Origin: Roseiarcus sp963717215
GTDB lineage: Bacteria > Pseudomonadota > Alphaproteobacteria > Rhizobiales > Beijerinckiaceae
Reading direction: 5' to 3'
DNA length: 64,000 nt
NCBI GenBank assembly: GCA_963717215.1
Contig: CAVQVS010000001.1
Coordinates: 1 to 64,000, forward strand
Shown: one piece after another, positions 44,167 through 52,861 of the stretch
Numbering within the stretch: position 1 is the stretch's first letter
Layout: each line of letters starts with the position of its first letter
Translations under genes and position numbers: made by a program
The notes under the pieces: model-generated
Told to the model about the DNA's origin: nothing
What the model saw: only the letters and a program-made list of their open reading frames with translations
The model's database searches: none

Positions 44167-44426
44167 CGCGGTCGTCATGGAGTTGTAATGTGCGATCGTT
44201 GCCGGATCGCGTGCGGATCAAGGGTTGGCGACGGCGGTTTTAGCCGGGCAGGGGCGCAAACCGAACTCGGTGTGGTCTATAAAGCTTGAGGCGAGTGAGG
44301 GGCGGACGGCGTTCGGGCCAGCCGATGGCGGCTTGCGCTTTGAGCGGCTCACGGGCGGGCGCGGCCCAGGTTCGGGCATGCAGGGTCAACGCGGCCGAGC
44401 TGGCCGCAACAACGGGATCGAAGGCG

Positions 44427-47400
44427 ATGCGCATCGAACGGTATTACACCCAGCCGGGCGTCAGCCCTTATGACCTCATCCCCTTCGCGACCACCAAGAG
44501 CGAAATCCGCAATCCGGACGGCTCGGTGGTGTTCTCGCTTCAAGGCGTCGAAGTGCCCGCCGCCTGGAGCCAGGTCGCGGCCGACGTGCTGGCGCAGAAA
44601 TATTTCCGCAAAGCGGGCATTCCCGCGCGGGTGAAGCGCATCGAGGAGGAGAGCGTTCCCTCTTTCCTGTGGCGCTCCGTCCCCGACGAGACGGCGCTGA
44701 GCTCGCTGCCGAAGGACGAGCGCATGGGCTCCGAGATTTCGGCGAAGCAGGTGTTCGACCGCCTCGCCGGCGCCTGGGCCTATTGGGGCTGGAAGGCCGG
44801 CTATTTCGACGGCGAAGAGGACGCGCGCGCCTATTACGACGAGATGCGCTTCATGCTGGCGCGCCAGATGGCCGCGCCCAATTCGCCGCAATGGTTCAAC
44901 ACCGGCCTCCATTGGGCCTATGGCGTCGATGGGCCGAGCCAGGGCCATTATTACGTCGACTTCGAGACGCGGCAAGCTCGTCAAGTCGAAGTCGGCCTAC
45001 GAGCATCCGCAGCCGCACGCCTGCTTCATCCAGTCGGTCGCCGACGACCTCGTCAACGAGGGCGGGATCATGGACCTCTGGGTGCGCGAGGCGCGCCTGT
45101 TCAAATATGGCTCCGGCACCGGCTCGAACTTTTCCTTGCTGCGCGGCGAGAACGAGAAACTGTCGGGCGGCGGGCGCTCGTCCGGCCTCATGTCGTTCCT
45201 GAAGATCGGCGACCGCGCGGCGGGCGCGATCAAGTCGGGCGGCACCACGCGCCGCGCCGCGAAGATGGTGGTCGTCGACGCCGATCATCCCGACATCGAA
45301 TCCTTCATCGACTGGAAGGTGAGAGAAGAGCGCAAAGTCGCCGCGCTCGCCGCCGGCTCCAAGGTCGTCAAGCGCCATCTGAAGGCGATCCTGAAAGCCT
45401 GCCTCAATTGCGAGGGCTCGGGCGACGATTGCTTCACGATCGAGAAGAACCCGGTGCTCAAGCGCGAGGTGAAGGCCGCGCGCCGCGACGACGTGCCGGA
45501 CGGCGTGATCAAGCAGGTCATCCAGTACGCGCGCCAGGGCTATACGAAGCTCGACTTCGAGGAATACGACACCGACTGGGAGTCGGAGGCCTATCTCACC
45601 GTCTCGGGCCAGAACTCGAACAATTCGGTGCGCCTGACCGACGCGTTCCTGCAGGCGGTCGAGAACGACGGCGAGTGGAATCTGACGCGCCGCCTCGACG
45701 GCAAGGTCGCGAAGACGCTGAAGGCCCGCGACCTGTGGGAGAAGATCGGCTACGCCGCCTGGGCCTCCGCCGATCCCGGCCTGCAATATCACACCACCAT
45801 CAACGACTGGCACACGTGCCCTGAGTCGGGGCCGATCCGCGCGTCCAATCCGTGCTCCGAATACATGTTCCTCGACGACACGGCCTGCAATCTCGCCTCT
45901 CTCAACCTGCTGCAGTTCCGCGACACGGAGACCAAGGCGTTCGACGTCAAAGGCTACGAGCACGCGATTCGCCTGTGGACGCTGACGCTCGAAATCTCGG
46001 TCGCGATGGCGCAATTCCCCTCGAAGGAGATCGCGCGCCTCTCTTATGACTACCGCACGCTCGGCCTCGGCTACGCCAACATCGGCGGCCTCCTCATGTC
46101 GTCGGGCATTCCTTATGACAGCGACCACGGCCGGGCGATCTGCGCCGCGCTCTCCTCGATCCTCACCGGCCGCGCCTATGCGACCTCGGCGGAGATCGCC
46201 GCCAAGAGCGGCGTCTTCCCCGGCCACAGGGCGAACGCGCAGGCGATGCTGCGCGTGATCCGCAACCACAAGCGCGCCGCCGACGGCGAGGCGGCGGGCT
46301 ACGAGAAGCTCTCCGTCGCGCCGACGCCCGCTCGACCATAACGAGCTCGCCAACGCCGGCCCGGAATGGGCGGACTTGAGCGAAGCCGCGCGCGCCTCCT
46401 GGCGCGACGCGCTGACGCTCGGCGAGGCCCACGGCTATCGCAACGCGCAGGTCTCGGTCATCGCGCCGACCGGCACCATCGGCCTCGTCATGGATTGCGA
46501 CACGACCGGCATCGAGCCCGACTTCGCGCTGGTCAAGTTCAAGAAGCTCGCGGGCGGCGGCTATTTCAAGATCATCAACCGCGCCGTGCCCGAGGCCTTG
46601 CGCGCGCTTGGCTACGACGAGAAGCAGATCACCGACATCATCGCCTATGCGGTCGGGCCGCGCGACGCTCGCGCATGCGCCGGGCGTCAACCATGCCGCG
46701 CTCAAGGCCAAGGGTCTGCCGCAAGAGGCGATCGACAAGGTCGAGGCGGCGCTCGGCGCCGCTTTCGACATCCGCTTCGTCCTCAACAAATGGACGCTCG
46801 GCGTCGAGACGCTCTCGAGCAGGCGCTCAAGATCACGCCCGAGCGCTACGACGCGCCGGGCTTCGATCTTCTGACCGCGCTCGGCTTCTCCAAGGCCGAG
46901 ATCGAGGCCGCCAACTGCTTACGCCTGCGGCGCGATGACGCTCGAAGGCGCGCCCTATCTCAAGCCTGAGCATCTCTCGGTGTTCGATTGCGCCAACCCC
47001 TGCGGGCGCATTGGCAAGCGCTATCTCTCGGTCGAGAGCCACATCCGCATGATGGCGGCGGCGCAGCCGTTCATCACCGGCGCGATCTCGAAGACCATCA
47101 ACATGCCGAACGACGCGACGGTCGAGGATTGCAAGGACGCCTACATGCTCTCCTGGCGCCTCGGCCTCAAGGCGAACGCGCTCTATCGCGACGGCTCGAA
47201 ACTGTCGCAGCCGCTCAACTCGCAACTGATCGAGAGCGACGACGAGGACGACGACGCGGTCGAGACGCTGCTCGCGCTCAACGCGCCCGCAGCGCGCCGC
47301 GGCGGTCGCCGAGCGGATCGTCGAGCGCGTGGTCGAGCGGGTCGAGCGCCTGCGCGAGCGCGAGCGCCTGCCCAACCGCCGCAAGAGCTACATCCAGAAG

Positions 47401-48153
47401 GCGGTCGTCGGCGGGCACAAGGTCTATCTGCACACCGGCGAATATGAGGACGGGCGCCTCGGCGAGATCTTCATCGACATGCACAAGGAGGGCGCCTCCT
47501 TCCGGAGCCTGATGAACAATTTCGCCATCGCCATCTCGCTTGGCCTGCAATATGGCGTGCCGCTCGAGGAATATGTCGAGGCCTTCACCTTCACCCGCTT
47601 CGAGCCCTCGGGCTTCGTGCAGGGCAATGACGCGATCAAGAACGCGACCTCGATCCTCGACTACGTGTTCCGCGAGCTCGCCATCTCCTATCTCGGCCGC
47701 AACGACCTCGCCCATATCTCGCCCGACGAGATCGGCGCGACCGTGCTTGGCGGCGGCGTCAACGAGGACAAGGCGCCGGGCTTCGGCGAAGCGGGGCCAA
47801 GCGCTTCGCCCGCCTCCGTCGTCTCGCGGGGCCTCGTGCGCTCGAAGGCCGACAAGCTGATGCTGGTGCCGAGCAGGGCAGGGGAGTCCTCCGTTCACGT
47901 CGGCGGCTCAGGCGCGCATGGCGGCTTCGTCCAGGGCGCGACCGCGCTCAAGGGCGAACTCGCCGAGCGCGCCGCGCCGGCGCTCGGCTCGAGCCTCGCG
48001 CCGCAGGCCGAAACCGTCGCCGAGAAGCGCGCCGAAGCGCGGATGAAAGGCTACGTCGGCGAATCCTGCCCCGAATGCGGCAATTTCACCATGGTCCGCA
48101 ACGGCACGTGCCTGAAGTGCGACACCTGCGGCGGGACGACGGGGTGCAGTTGA
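44427..48153 (+). CDS. nrdJ: Vitamin B12-dependent (class II) ribonucleotide reductase, split by about six frameshifts
   Basis: Starting at MRIERYYTQPGVSPYDLIPF the fragments join to about 1,240 codons, normal for large alphaproteobacterial NrdJ. Seen in order: QMAAPNSPQWFNTGL, GSGTGSNFSLLRGENE, SNPCSEYMFLDDTACNLASL, IAPTGTIGLVMDCDTTGIEP, YACGAMTLEGAPYLKPEHLS, and a C-terminal zinc ribbon CPECGNFTMVRNGTCLKC with CDTCGG. It reduces ribonucleotides using adenosylcobalamin. Frame changes near 44969, 46327, 46657, 46810, 46919 and 47292 are mostly single extra bases and are unlikely to be real in this gene. The last 135 bp are duplicated downstream. Confidence 0.92.
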
Positions 48154-48178
48154 GAACGCGCCTTGCGCGATCAAGGAC

Positions 48179-48213
48179 CGTCCATGGCCGGGCTTGACCC
48201 GGCCACCCACGCG
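48179..48213. repeat. Inverted repeat, left arm (self-complementary hairpin)
   Basis: GGCCGGGCTTGACCCGGCC (48186-48204) is itself a hairpin, and the whole arm is the near reverse complement of 48539-48572. The two arms bracket the GIY-YIG remnant. Confidence 0.75.
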
Positions 48214-48225
48214 GTGAGCGCGCGC

Positions 48226-48517
48226 ATGTCCGGCGGCTGGGTCTACATCATGACCAACCGCCCGAACGGCGTTCTCTACACCGGCGTCACCTCCGACATC
48301 GCACGCCGCGCCTATGAACACCGCGAAAGCCTCGTCCCCGGCTTCACCAAGCGCTATGGCCTCAAGCGCCTCGTCTACACGGAGTTTCACGAGCGCATCG
48401 CCGACGCCATCCAGCGCGAATAGAACATCAAGCATTGGCCTCGCGCGTGGAAGGCGCGACTTGATTTTGGAAGCGAATCCGGGATGGCTGGATTTGTATG
48501 AGACGTTGAATCAATGA
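48226..48517 (+). pseudogene. GIY-YIG nuclease family protein, disrupted
   Basis: The N-terminal part (MSGGWVYIMTNRPNGVLYTG and VTSDIARRAYEHRE) is a normal single-domain GIY-YIG start, with the catalytic GVLYTGVT and the R-x-x-EH helix, then GFTKRYGLKRLVYTEFHERI. After DAIQRE a TAG (48421-48423) replaces the expected Lys codon before NIKHWPRAWK. A frameshift near 48465 leads into LILEANPGWLDLYETLNQ and the natural end at 48517. A nonsense plus a frame change suggests true decay rather than a single read error. Cellular role of the family is unclear. Confidence 0.72.
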
Positions 48518-48538
48518 TTGAATGGGGCGCGGCTGAGC

Positions 48539-48572
48539 CGCGTGGATGGCCGGGTCAAGCCCGGCCAGGACG
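48539..48572. repeat. Inverted repeat, right arm
   Basis: GGCCGGGTCAAGCCCGGCC (48548-48566) is the exact reverse complement of the left-arm core at 48186-48204. Flanking bases also match (CGCGTGG and GGACG), giving arms of about 34 bp around the GIY-YIG remnant. Confidence 0.75.
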
Positions 48573-48599
48573 AACCGAACTGCCTCAAGGACTGACCCC

Positions 48600-48821
48600 A
48601 TGCGTTACGCTGTCGTGATCGAGAAGGGCGAGCGGAACTACTCGGCCTACGTTCCGGATTTGCCCGGCTGCGTATCGGTCGGCGACACGGCGGAGCAGGT
48701 GAAGGCCGAAATTCGCGAGGCGATTGAATTTCATCTCGAAGGCATGCGGGAGGATGGCTTGCCGATCCCTAAGCCGTCGAGCCAGGCGGACTATGTCGAG
48801 GTTGGAGAGCAGGCCGCGTAG
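48600..48821 (+). CDS. HicB-family antitoxin-like protein, no HicA partner
   Basis: This 73-residue protein has the HicB partial RNase-H-like fold: MRYAVVIEKGERNYSAYVPD, LPGCVSVGDTAEQVKAEIRE and AIEFHLEGMREDGLPIPKPS, one of the most conserved HicB patterns. It lacks an extra C-terminal DNA-binding domain. HicB normally neutralises a small HicA mRNA interferase encoded just upstream. Here the upstream gene is the GIY-YIG remnant, so the antitoxin is an orphan. Confidence 0.82.
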   Translation: MRYAVVIEKGERNYSAYVPDLPGCVSVGDTAEQVKAEIREAIEFHLEGMREDGLPIPKPSSQADYVEVGEQAA

Positions 48822-48823
48822 GA

Positions 48824-48967
48824 ATGGATGTAGCCGATAAGCGCGCCGAAGCGCGGATGAAAGGCTACGTCGGCGAATCCTGCCCCGAATGCGGCAACTT
48901 CACCATGGTCCGCAACGGCACGTGCCTCAAGTGCGACACCTGCGGCGGCACGACCGGGTGTTCATGA
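48824..48967 (+). CDS. 47-residue zinc-ribbon ORF duplicating the NrdJ C-terminus
   Basis: An ATG at 48824 opens a frame of 47 residues ending with the same zinc ribbon as NrdJ (CPECGNFTMVRNGTCLKC, CDTCGGTTGCS). The 135 bp at 48833-48967 match 48019-48153 over equal length with 9 mismatches. Seven of the eight changed codons are synonymous, including AGT versus TCA for the last Ser, and the single replacement is Glu to Asp. This argues for selection on both copies or for a tail acquired from a related nrdJ. Whether it is translated is unknown. Confidence 0.6.
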   Translation: MDVADKRAEARMKGYVGESCPECGNFTMVRNGTCLKCDTCGGTTGCS

Positions 48968-48981
48968 GCGGCGCTGACGTC

Positions 48982-49899
48982 CTACCGCGCCAATCTTCGA
49001 TGGAAGACCACTGCGTCAAAAAGCTCGTTCGCTTCGGATTTGCAGGCGGCTTGATGAATGGCTCGGGAGACGTCGCCCCAACTGCTTTTCACCGGACTGT
49101 CGAGATCGAAAGTCCCCGGGTCGACCCCATCGGGGGCCAGGGGCTTCCCTTTCATCTGTCGCCAGGCCCTCCAGTCGCCTCGCTGGGCTCCGGAGACTCG
49201 CGACACCGTTTGCCATCGGGATATGTCTTTGTCGGACTCATCGGTATGAAATACTTTGTCGTAACTCGAATTACTCGCTGGCGTCGGCTCCCAATGAACA
49301 AGCGAATTGTACCAGACGGGAACACCGTTGCGATACCAAGTGTTCCTCGGGTTGCTGGCCCAACTATCCTTGGCGCATGGCTTGTCAACTCCGGAATTAC
49401 AATAGCTTTCGACGACGCTCCCAGCCACAGGGAATTGAGCGCCGTTGTCGTGGATGACTCCATTGAACAGTGCGTCAAGACAGGAAGCCATTTTGGCGTC
49501 GGTCGCACCGTTGGTTCGACAGGCATGAATGCTCCAGCTCGCTAATTGTTTTGCCGACGGGTCCAAAACAATGACCTTCGCCGCAAGGGGTTTCTTCGGA
49601 TCGCCGGCGTCGTAATGTCTATAACTGCATAACTTAGTTGGAAATCCTTCATATCCTTTGACTTGGACGTCCGTGCAGTCTTTTGTAGGATTGTCCCCCT
49701 CAAGATATCTGCTTGTCTCTTGGCCTTCTGTCTTTTGTTTCCATCTTCTTAAAATGCTTTCGAAAAACGGATCGCTTTGCGTTGTAAAATTGACTTGCGC
49801 CTCCTGCGGATTGCAGCTTAATTCCGCCGGCGCAGGGGCAGAAAAGCTAAAGGTCGCCGTGCAAACTGTGACGGCGAGTTCGTAGAAATGGTTTCTCAT
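48982..49899 (-). CDS. Exported protein of unknown function (low-GC island)
   Basis: This 305-residue protein has a signal peptide (LAVTVCTATFSFSAPAPAEL). The mature part has about eight Cys, possibly disulphide-bonded, and motifs such as YLEGDNPTKDCTDVQVKGYE, SWSIHACRTNGATDAKMASC and NPRNTWYRNGVPVWYNSLVH. I do not recognise a family. It is the last of three minus-strand genes of exported proteins, and base composition is less GC-rich than the flanks, suggesting transfer as a unit. Confidence 0.65.
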   Translation of the reverse strand: MRNHFYELAVTVCTATFSFSAPAPAELSCNPQEAQVNFTTQSDPFFESILRRWKQKTEGQETSRYLEGDNPTKDCTDVQVKGYEGFPTKLCSYRHYDAGDPKKPLAAKVIVLDPSAKQLASWSIHACRTNGATDAKMASCLDALFNGVIHDNGAQFPVAGSVVESYCNSGVDKPCAKDSWASNPRNTWYRNGVPVWYNSLVHWEPTPASNSSYDKVFHTDESDKDISRWQTVSRVSGAQRGDWRAWRQMKGKPLAPDGVDPGTFDLDSPVKSSWGDVSRAIHQAACKSEANELFDAVVFHRRLAR

Positions 49900-49938
49900 T
49901 CAAGTCGCCATCTAAGATGGGGAACTTTTAGCCTACGT

Positions 49939-51474
49939 CTATTTTTGCGTGCAGGCGCTTGGTTTCGCTTGGCAAGCTGCGTCCCGGGCCGCCTGGTAAA
50001 TTGCATCTGCGTCGGCTTGAGAATGAGCCGCAAGCGTCTCCTCTTGGGTGTTCGCTTGCGTGTCCGCGTTTCGTTTTTCGGTAGCAATTGAACTCGCCGC
50101 CGAGGTCGCCGTACCAAACAAATTTGCGACCGCAGAAGCTGTCGCCGCGGCAGAGAACTTTGCGCTACTTACTTGACCGCTTTCAAGGAAAGTGACTGAC
50201 CATTGGATGTTTTGACCCAGTCCCGCGTCCAAGGGCAGTGCTTGGCCGACGCCGAACTGTCCGAAGGACACATTGGCGGGTGGCGAAAGCAATTTTGTAA
50301 CACGGTCCTTGTCTTCGAGATCATCAAGTTTCTTTGTCCCTCGCCAGATTTCCACGGGGATTACAGCTGGGTCTCGATATAACTGAATAGTCTTTGGCTC
50401 TTCTTTTTCTTTGCGTATTAGCTCCGTCTGTTCAAACCGTTTTTTCGGAGGGCTTTTCCTATAGATACTCGACTGAGCGCCGTCAAAGTCAAGATAGACA
50501 TTTACTGCTAACTCAGGCAACCCCTCTTGAGAGCAAACACCATTTTCTTCAATGGCCTTTATCTTCTTTTCATCTCGAATCCAGCCAATATCATGATTCT
50601 TCTCATCTTTAAGTACGCCGATGTGCTTGAGCTGTTCTTCGGACGGACAGAAGGCAGCGGCAAGTCCATCTAATTCAACGTTACCTGTTTCGGCGCGATC
50701 ATCCGCTACGGCGTTGTACGATTTAATTGTCTCAATGCTCGCCTCGTCTTCTTTTGCGGGGTTAATCTTGATTGGACTGAGACCAGGATCAATTGTAGTC
50801 TTGATAGTAAAGGAAAGATCTGCTTGCAAATCAGTTATTACACTTTGGGCAGCTTGATTGGCGGCAGTATCCTTCTTCTGCGCTGCTTCATCAAGTCCCC
50901 CGGCAATTGCTACATCGTTCGATGAAATCTGTGTCTTTAAATCAGCAATGCATCTCGCCTTTTGACAGGCGTCTGCCTTGTCAAGAGCTTGGCACGTAGG
51001 AAGCGTTACACCAGGAATCTGGACTTTTTCAAAGTCGCTTAGGGCCGCGGTCCCGAGCGCAATGCCAACCAGCTTCGAAATCCCACCGATGACGCTGCCG
51101 CCGATTTGCGCGGTCTGGTCAGCAGGCTCAGAGCCAATCGAATTGAGAATGCCCGAGGATCCATACGTCGTTATTGAAATATTCTTGTTTACAAGAGCAG
51201 ATTGTAGCTCGTCTAGCTTGATGGATTGCTGCCCAATGCGCAAATCAGGAACGTATCTCGGTGTTAAACTCGGCGTTATATTGAATTGCACCTCTTTGGT
51301 GTTTGTGTTACACTCTTTGATGGCATAGGCCACTGTCGCATCGAGGACCGTTTTTGGTAAGAACCAAGTATAACGGGGGGTATCATTGAACTCAAGCGCT
51401 TCGCCGCGCTGTGAAGACAGTACAAAAATCGCAAGCGAGATAGATGAAAACGAAATTGTGAGTCGCGTAACCAT
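49939..51474 (-). CDS. Large exported protein of unknown function (low-GC island)
   Basis: This 511-residue protein has a signal peptide (ISFSSISLAIFVLSSQRGEA). The mature N-terminus reads YTWFLPKTVLDATVAYAIKE, followed by beta-rich sequence, a Gly/Ile-rich hydrophobic segment (GSVIGGISKLVGIALGTAAL, about 130-150) that may insert in membrane, four clustered Cys (CQALDKADACQKARC) and an Ala-rich C-terminal helix region (SAAATASAVANLFGTATSAA) ending in AACQAKPSACTQK. No family is recognised. Codon use with many TTA, ATA and AAT codons differs from neighbours. Confidence 0.65.
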   Translation of the reverse strand: MVTRLTISFSSISLAIFVLSSQRGEALEFNDTPRYTWFLPKTVLDATVAYAIKECNTNTKEVQFNITPSLTPRYVPDLRIGQQSIKLDELQSALVNKNISITTYGSSGILNSIGSEPADQTAQIGGSVIGGISKLVGIALGTAALSDFEKVQIPGVTLPTCQALDKADACQKARCIADLKTQISSNDVAIAGGLDEAAQKKDTAANQAAQSVITDLQADLSFTIKTTIDPGLSPIKINPAKEDEASIETIKSYNAVADDRAETGNVELDGLAAAFCPSEEQLKHIGVLKDEKNHDIGWIRDEKKIKAIEENGVCSQEGLPELAVNVYLDFDGAQSSIYRKSPPKKRFEQTELIRKEKEEPKTIQLYRDPAVIPVEIWRGTKKLDDLEDKDRVTKLLSPPANVSFGQFGVGQALPLDAGLGQNIQWSVTFLESGQVSSAKFSAAATASAVANLFGTATSAASSIATEKRNADTQANTQEETLAAHSQADADAIYQAARDAACQAKPSACTQK

Positions 51475-51512
51475 CTTTTATCTCCGCTTTGAGGAAACTG
51501 AACCAAGGATAG

Positions 51513-52307
51513 TCACAATTTTGTCAATGCCGAATAGAGTGTGGTGCCTTTCGACTGGACAACGCTCGGTAGCGTATCGAGGTGCAAAGTTGGGCGTTCG
51601 TCCGCCGTGCCGGGGAACAAAACGAACTTGACCCCGCTCGCGTAGGTGTGGCGCTTGCCGTCATCCGACAGCTTCCTCAACAACGCCGACGAACCTTCGC
51701 CGATTTTGTAGGCCGGCCCCTCATCGCCGACGATCACGGGCACGACCTTCCCGTTTGCGATAACGACGCCATAGTCTCCTAGCCTCACGCCGGACAGCCT
51801 TTCAAAGGCGCCGCCGTCGATCCCTATGGGTGCAGCCGCCGGGATGACTACGTAGGGAACGAAGTCAGCGTTGAGCGGAATGCATTCCTTGGAGGTCTTC
51901 GACCGCAGTATGCAATGGGAGGGGTCGGGCGCATCAAGCATCAGGCTGGTCGGGCACTGGCTCGTAGCGCCATGCGCGGACGAACATGCGGACGGCGAAC
52001 CGTCGTCGTCCCAAGCAAGTTTCGCCTCGACCACGATCGCCTCGGGCCGCCCGGAAGAAGCGGTAATCCTTTCAAAGCGTGAAAAATGGCTTGGGTCCGA
52101 CTTGCAGCCGTACCAGATTACTTTTCCAGATTTGTTTCGGATAGGAAATTGAACGTCCTCGAAGACATCGCGCGAGTCACATTGAGCAAATTGATGCCGA
52201 TAATTTTCGTTCACCGCGGACCCAGTGGGGACATCGGGCGAACCCGCGAAAGCGCTGGCTCCAGTGAACACTAGTCCCGCCGCAAGATACCAGCCCTGAT
52301 TTCCCAT
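51513..52307 (-). CDS. Exported GH75 (chitosanase-like) domain protein
   Basis: The start at 52307 (MGNQGWYLAAGLVFTGASAF) is supported by GGGAGG nine bases upstream on the minus strand and a signal peptide. It has 264 residues. The second half resembles glycoside hydrolase family 75: DFVPYVVIPAAAPIGIDGGA, VRLGDYGVVIANGKVVPVIV, GDEGPAYKIGEGSSALLRKL. The G-D-x-G-P and G-E-x-S motifs carry the acidic residues of that family. A peptidoglycan or chitosan substrate is possible. It is the first gene of the exported trio and has a CRP-type palindrome upstream. Confidence 0.6.
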   Translation of the reverse strand: MGNQGWYLAAGLVFTGASAFAGSPDVPTGSAVNENYRHQFAQCDSRDVFEDVQFPIRNKSGKVIWYGCKSDPSHFSRFERITASSGRPEAIVVEAKLAWDDDGSPSACSSAHGATSQCPTSLMLDAPDPSHCILRSKTSKECIPLNADFVPYVVIPAAAPIGIDGGAFERLSGVRLGDYGVVIANGKVVPVIVGDEGPAYKIGEGSSALLRKLSDDGKRHTYASGVKFVLFPGTADERPTLHLDTLPSVVQSKGTTLYSALTKL

Positions 52308-52354
52308 TGGCCAGCGCCTCCCTGTGTGCTGTACCATAAAGAAAGATGTGCAGA

Positions 52355-52370
52355 TGTGATGCGCATCACA
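52355..52370. promoter_or_regulatory. Perfect CRP/FNR-type palindrome upstream of the exported trio
   Basis: TGTGATGCGCATCACA is a perfect 16-bp inverted repeat of the form TGTGA-N6-TCACA, the CRP consensus. Its centre lies about 55 bp upstream of the GH75-like start codon, a position suited to activation. The intervening DNA includes a TATGGT hexamer (minus strand, 52338-52333). Confidence 0.6.
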
Positions 52371-52714
52371 GTTCAGTGAGGGCGTCACCTCGGAGAGGTC
52401 GTTAGGGTTTAGAGTAGCAATGACGAGGATGGTTGCGCGGACGATTGGCCAGCCGATCGGCGGTGCCTGCTGGCGCCCTCGCCACTGGCGGCTTTGGCGG
52501 CCCGCAAGGGTCCAAGCGCCGCCATTGCGCAGACTGAGCCTCGGTCCCGTTTTCCCCACCGCATTCACTGCTCGAATCAGAAAGTAAGAACAATCTCTTC
52601 CATCAAACCGAAATCAGTCCTATACTGCTTCCTGTGGCCGAACCAGAAACGGATCGCGTGCGCATGCTGCGAGAGCAGGCAAGGATCGTTCGCTCTGGTG
52701 AGGTGAGCATCGGC

Positions 52715-52845
52715 TCTGAGGGCAAGCGAAATTTTTTACTCCAAACGGCCGTAACCCCTTGATAAGTCCCGATTCCAAAAAATAAACGCTAGTAAACGCC
52801 AGCATTTTTACTAGCGTTTATTAGCGCTTACTAGCGTTTATTGAC
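52715..52845 (-). repeat. Dispersed intergenic repeat, copy A
   Basis: AATAAACGCTAGTAAA (52781-52796) and TTTACTAGCGTTTATT (52807-52822) form a perfect 16-bp inverted repeat. The second arm continues as near-tandem copies (TTACTAGCGTTTATT again at 52829-52842). On the minus strand the conserved core follows: GGAATCGGGACTTATCAA, then GGGGTTACGGCCG and AGTAAAAAATTTC down to about 52720. Confidence 0.8.
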
Positions 52846-52861
52846 GCTTCGGCCGCTGCTC

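Noticed and set aside
44192..44426. Cobalamin riboswitch in the nrdJ leader
   Set aside because: Class II reductases can be B12-regulated, but I found no B12-box-like sequence or the expected paired elements in this leader.
52781..52845. CRISPR array at the TAAACG-type repeats
   Set aside because: The units are only 10-11 bp with almost no spacers, are partly inverted, and no cas genes are present.
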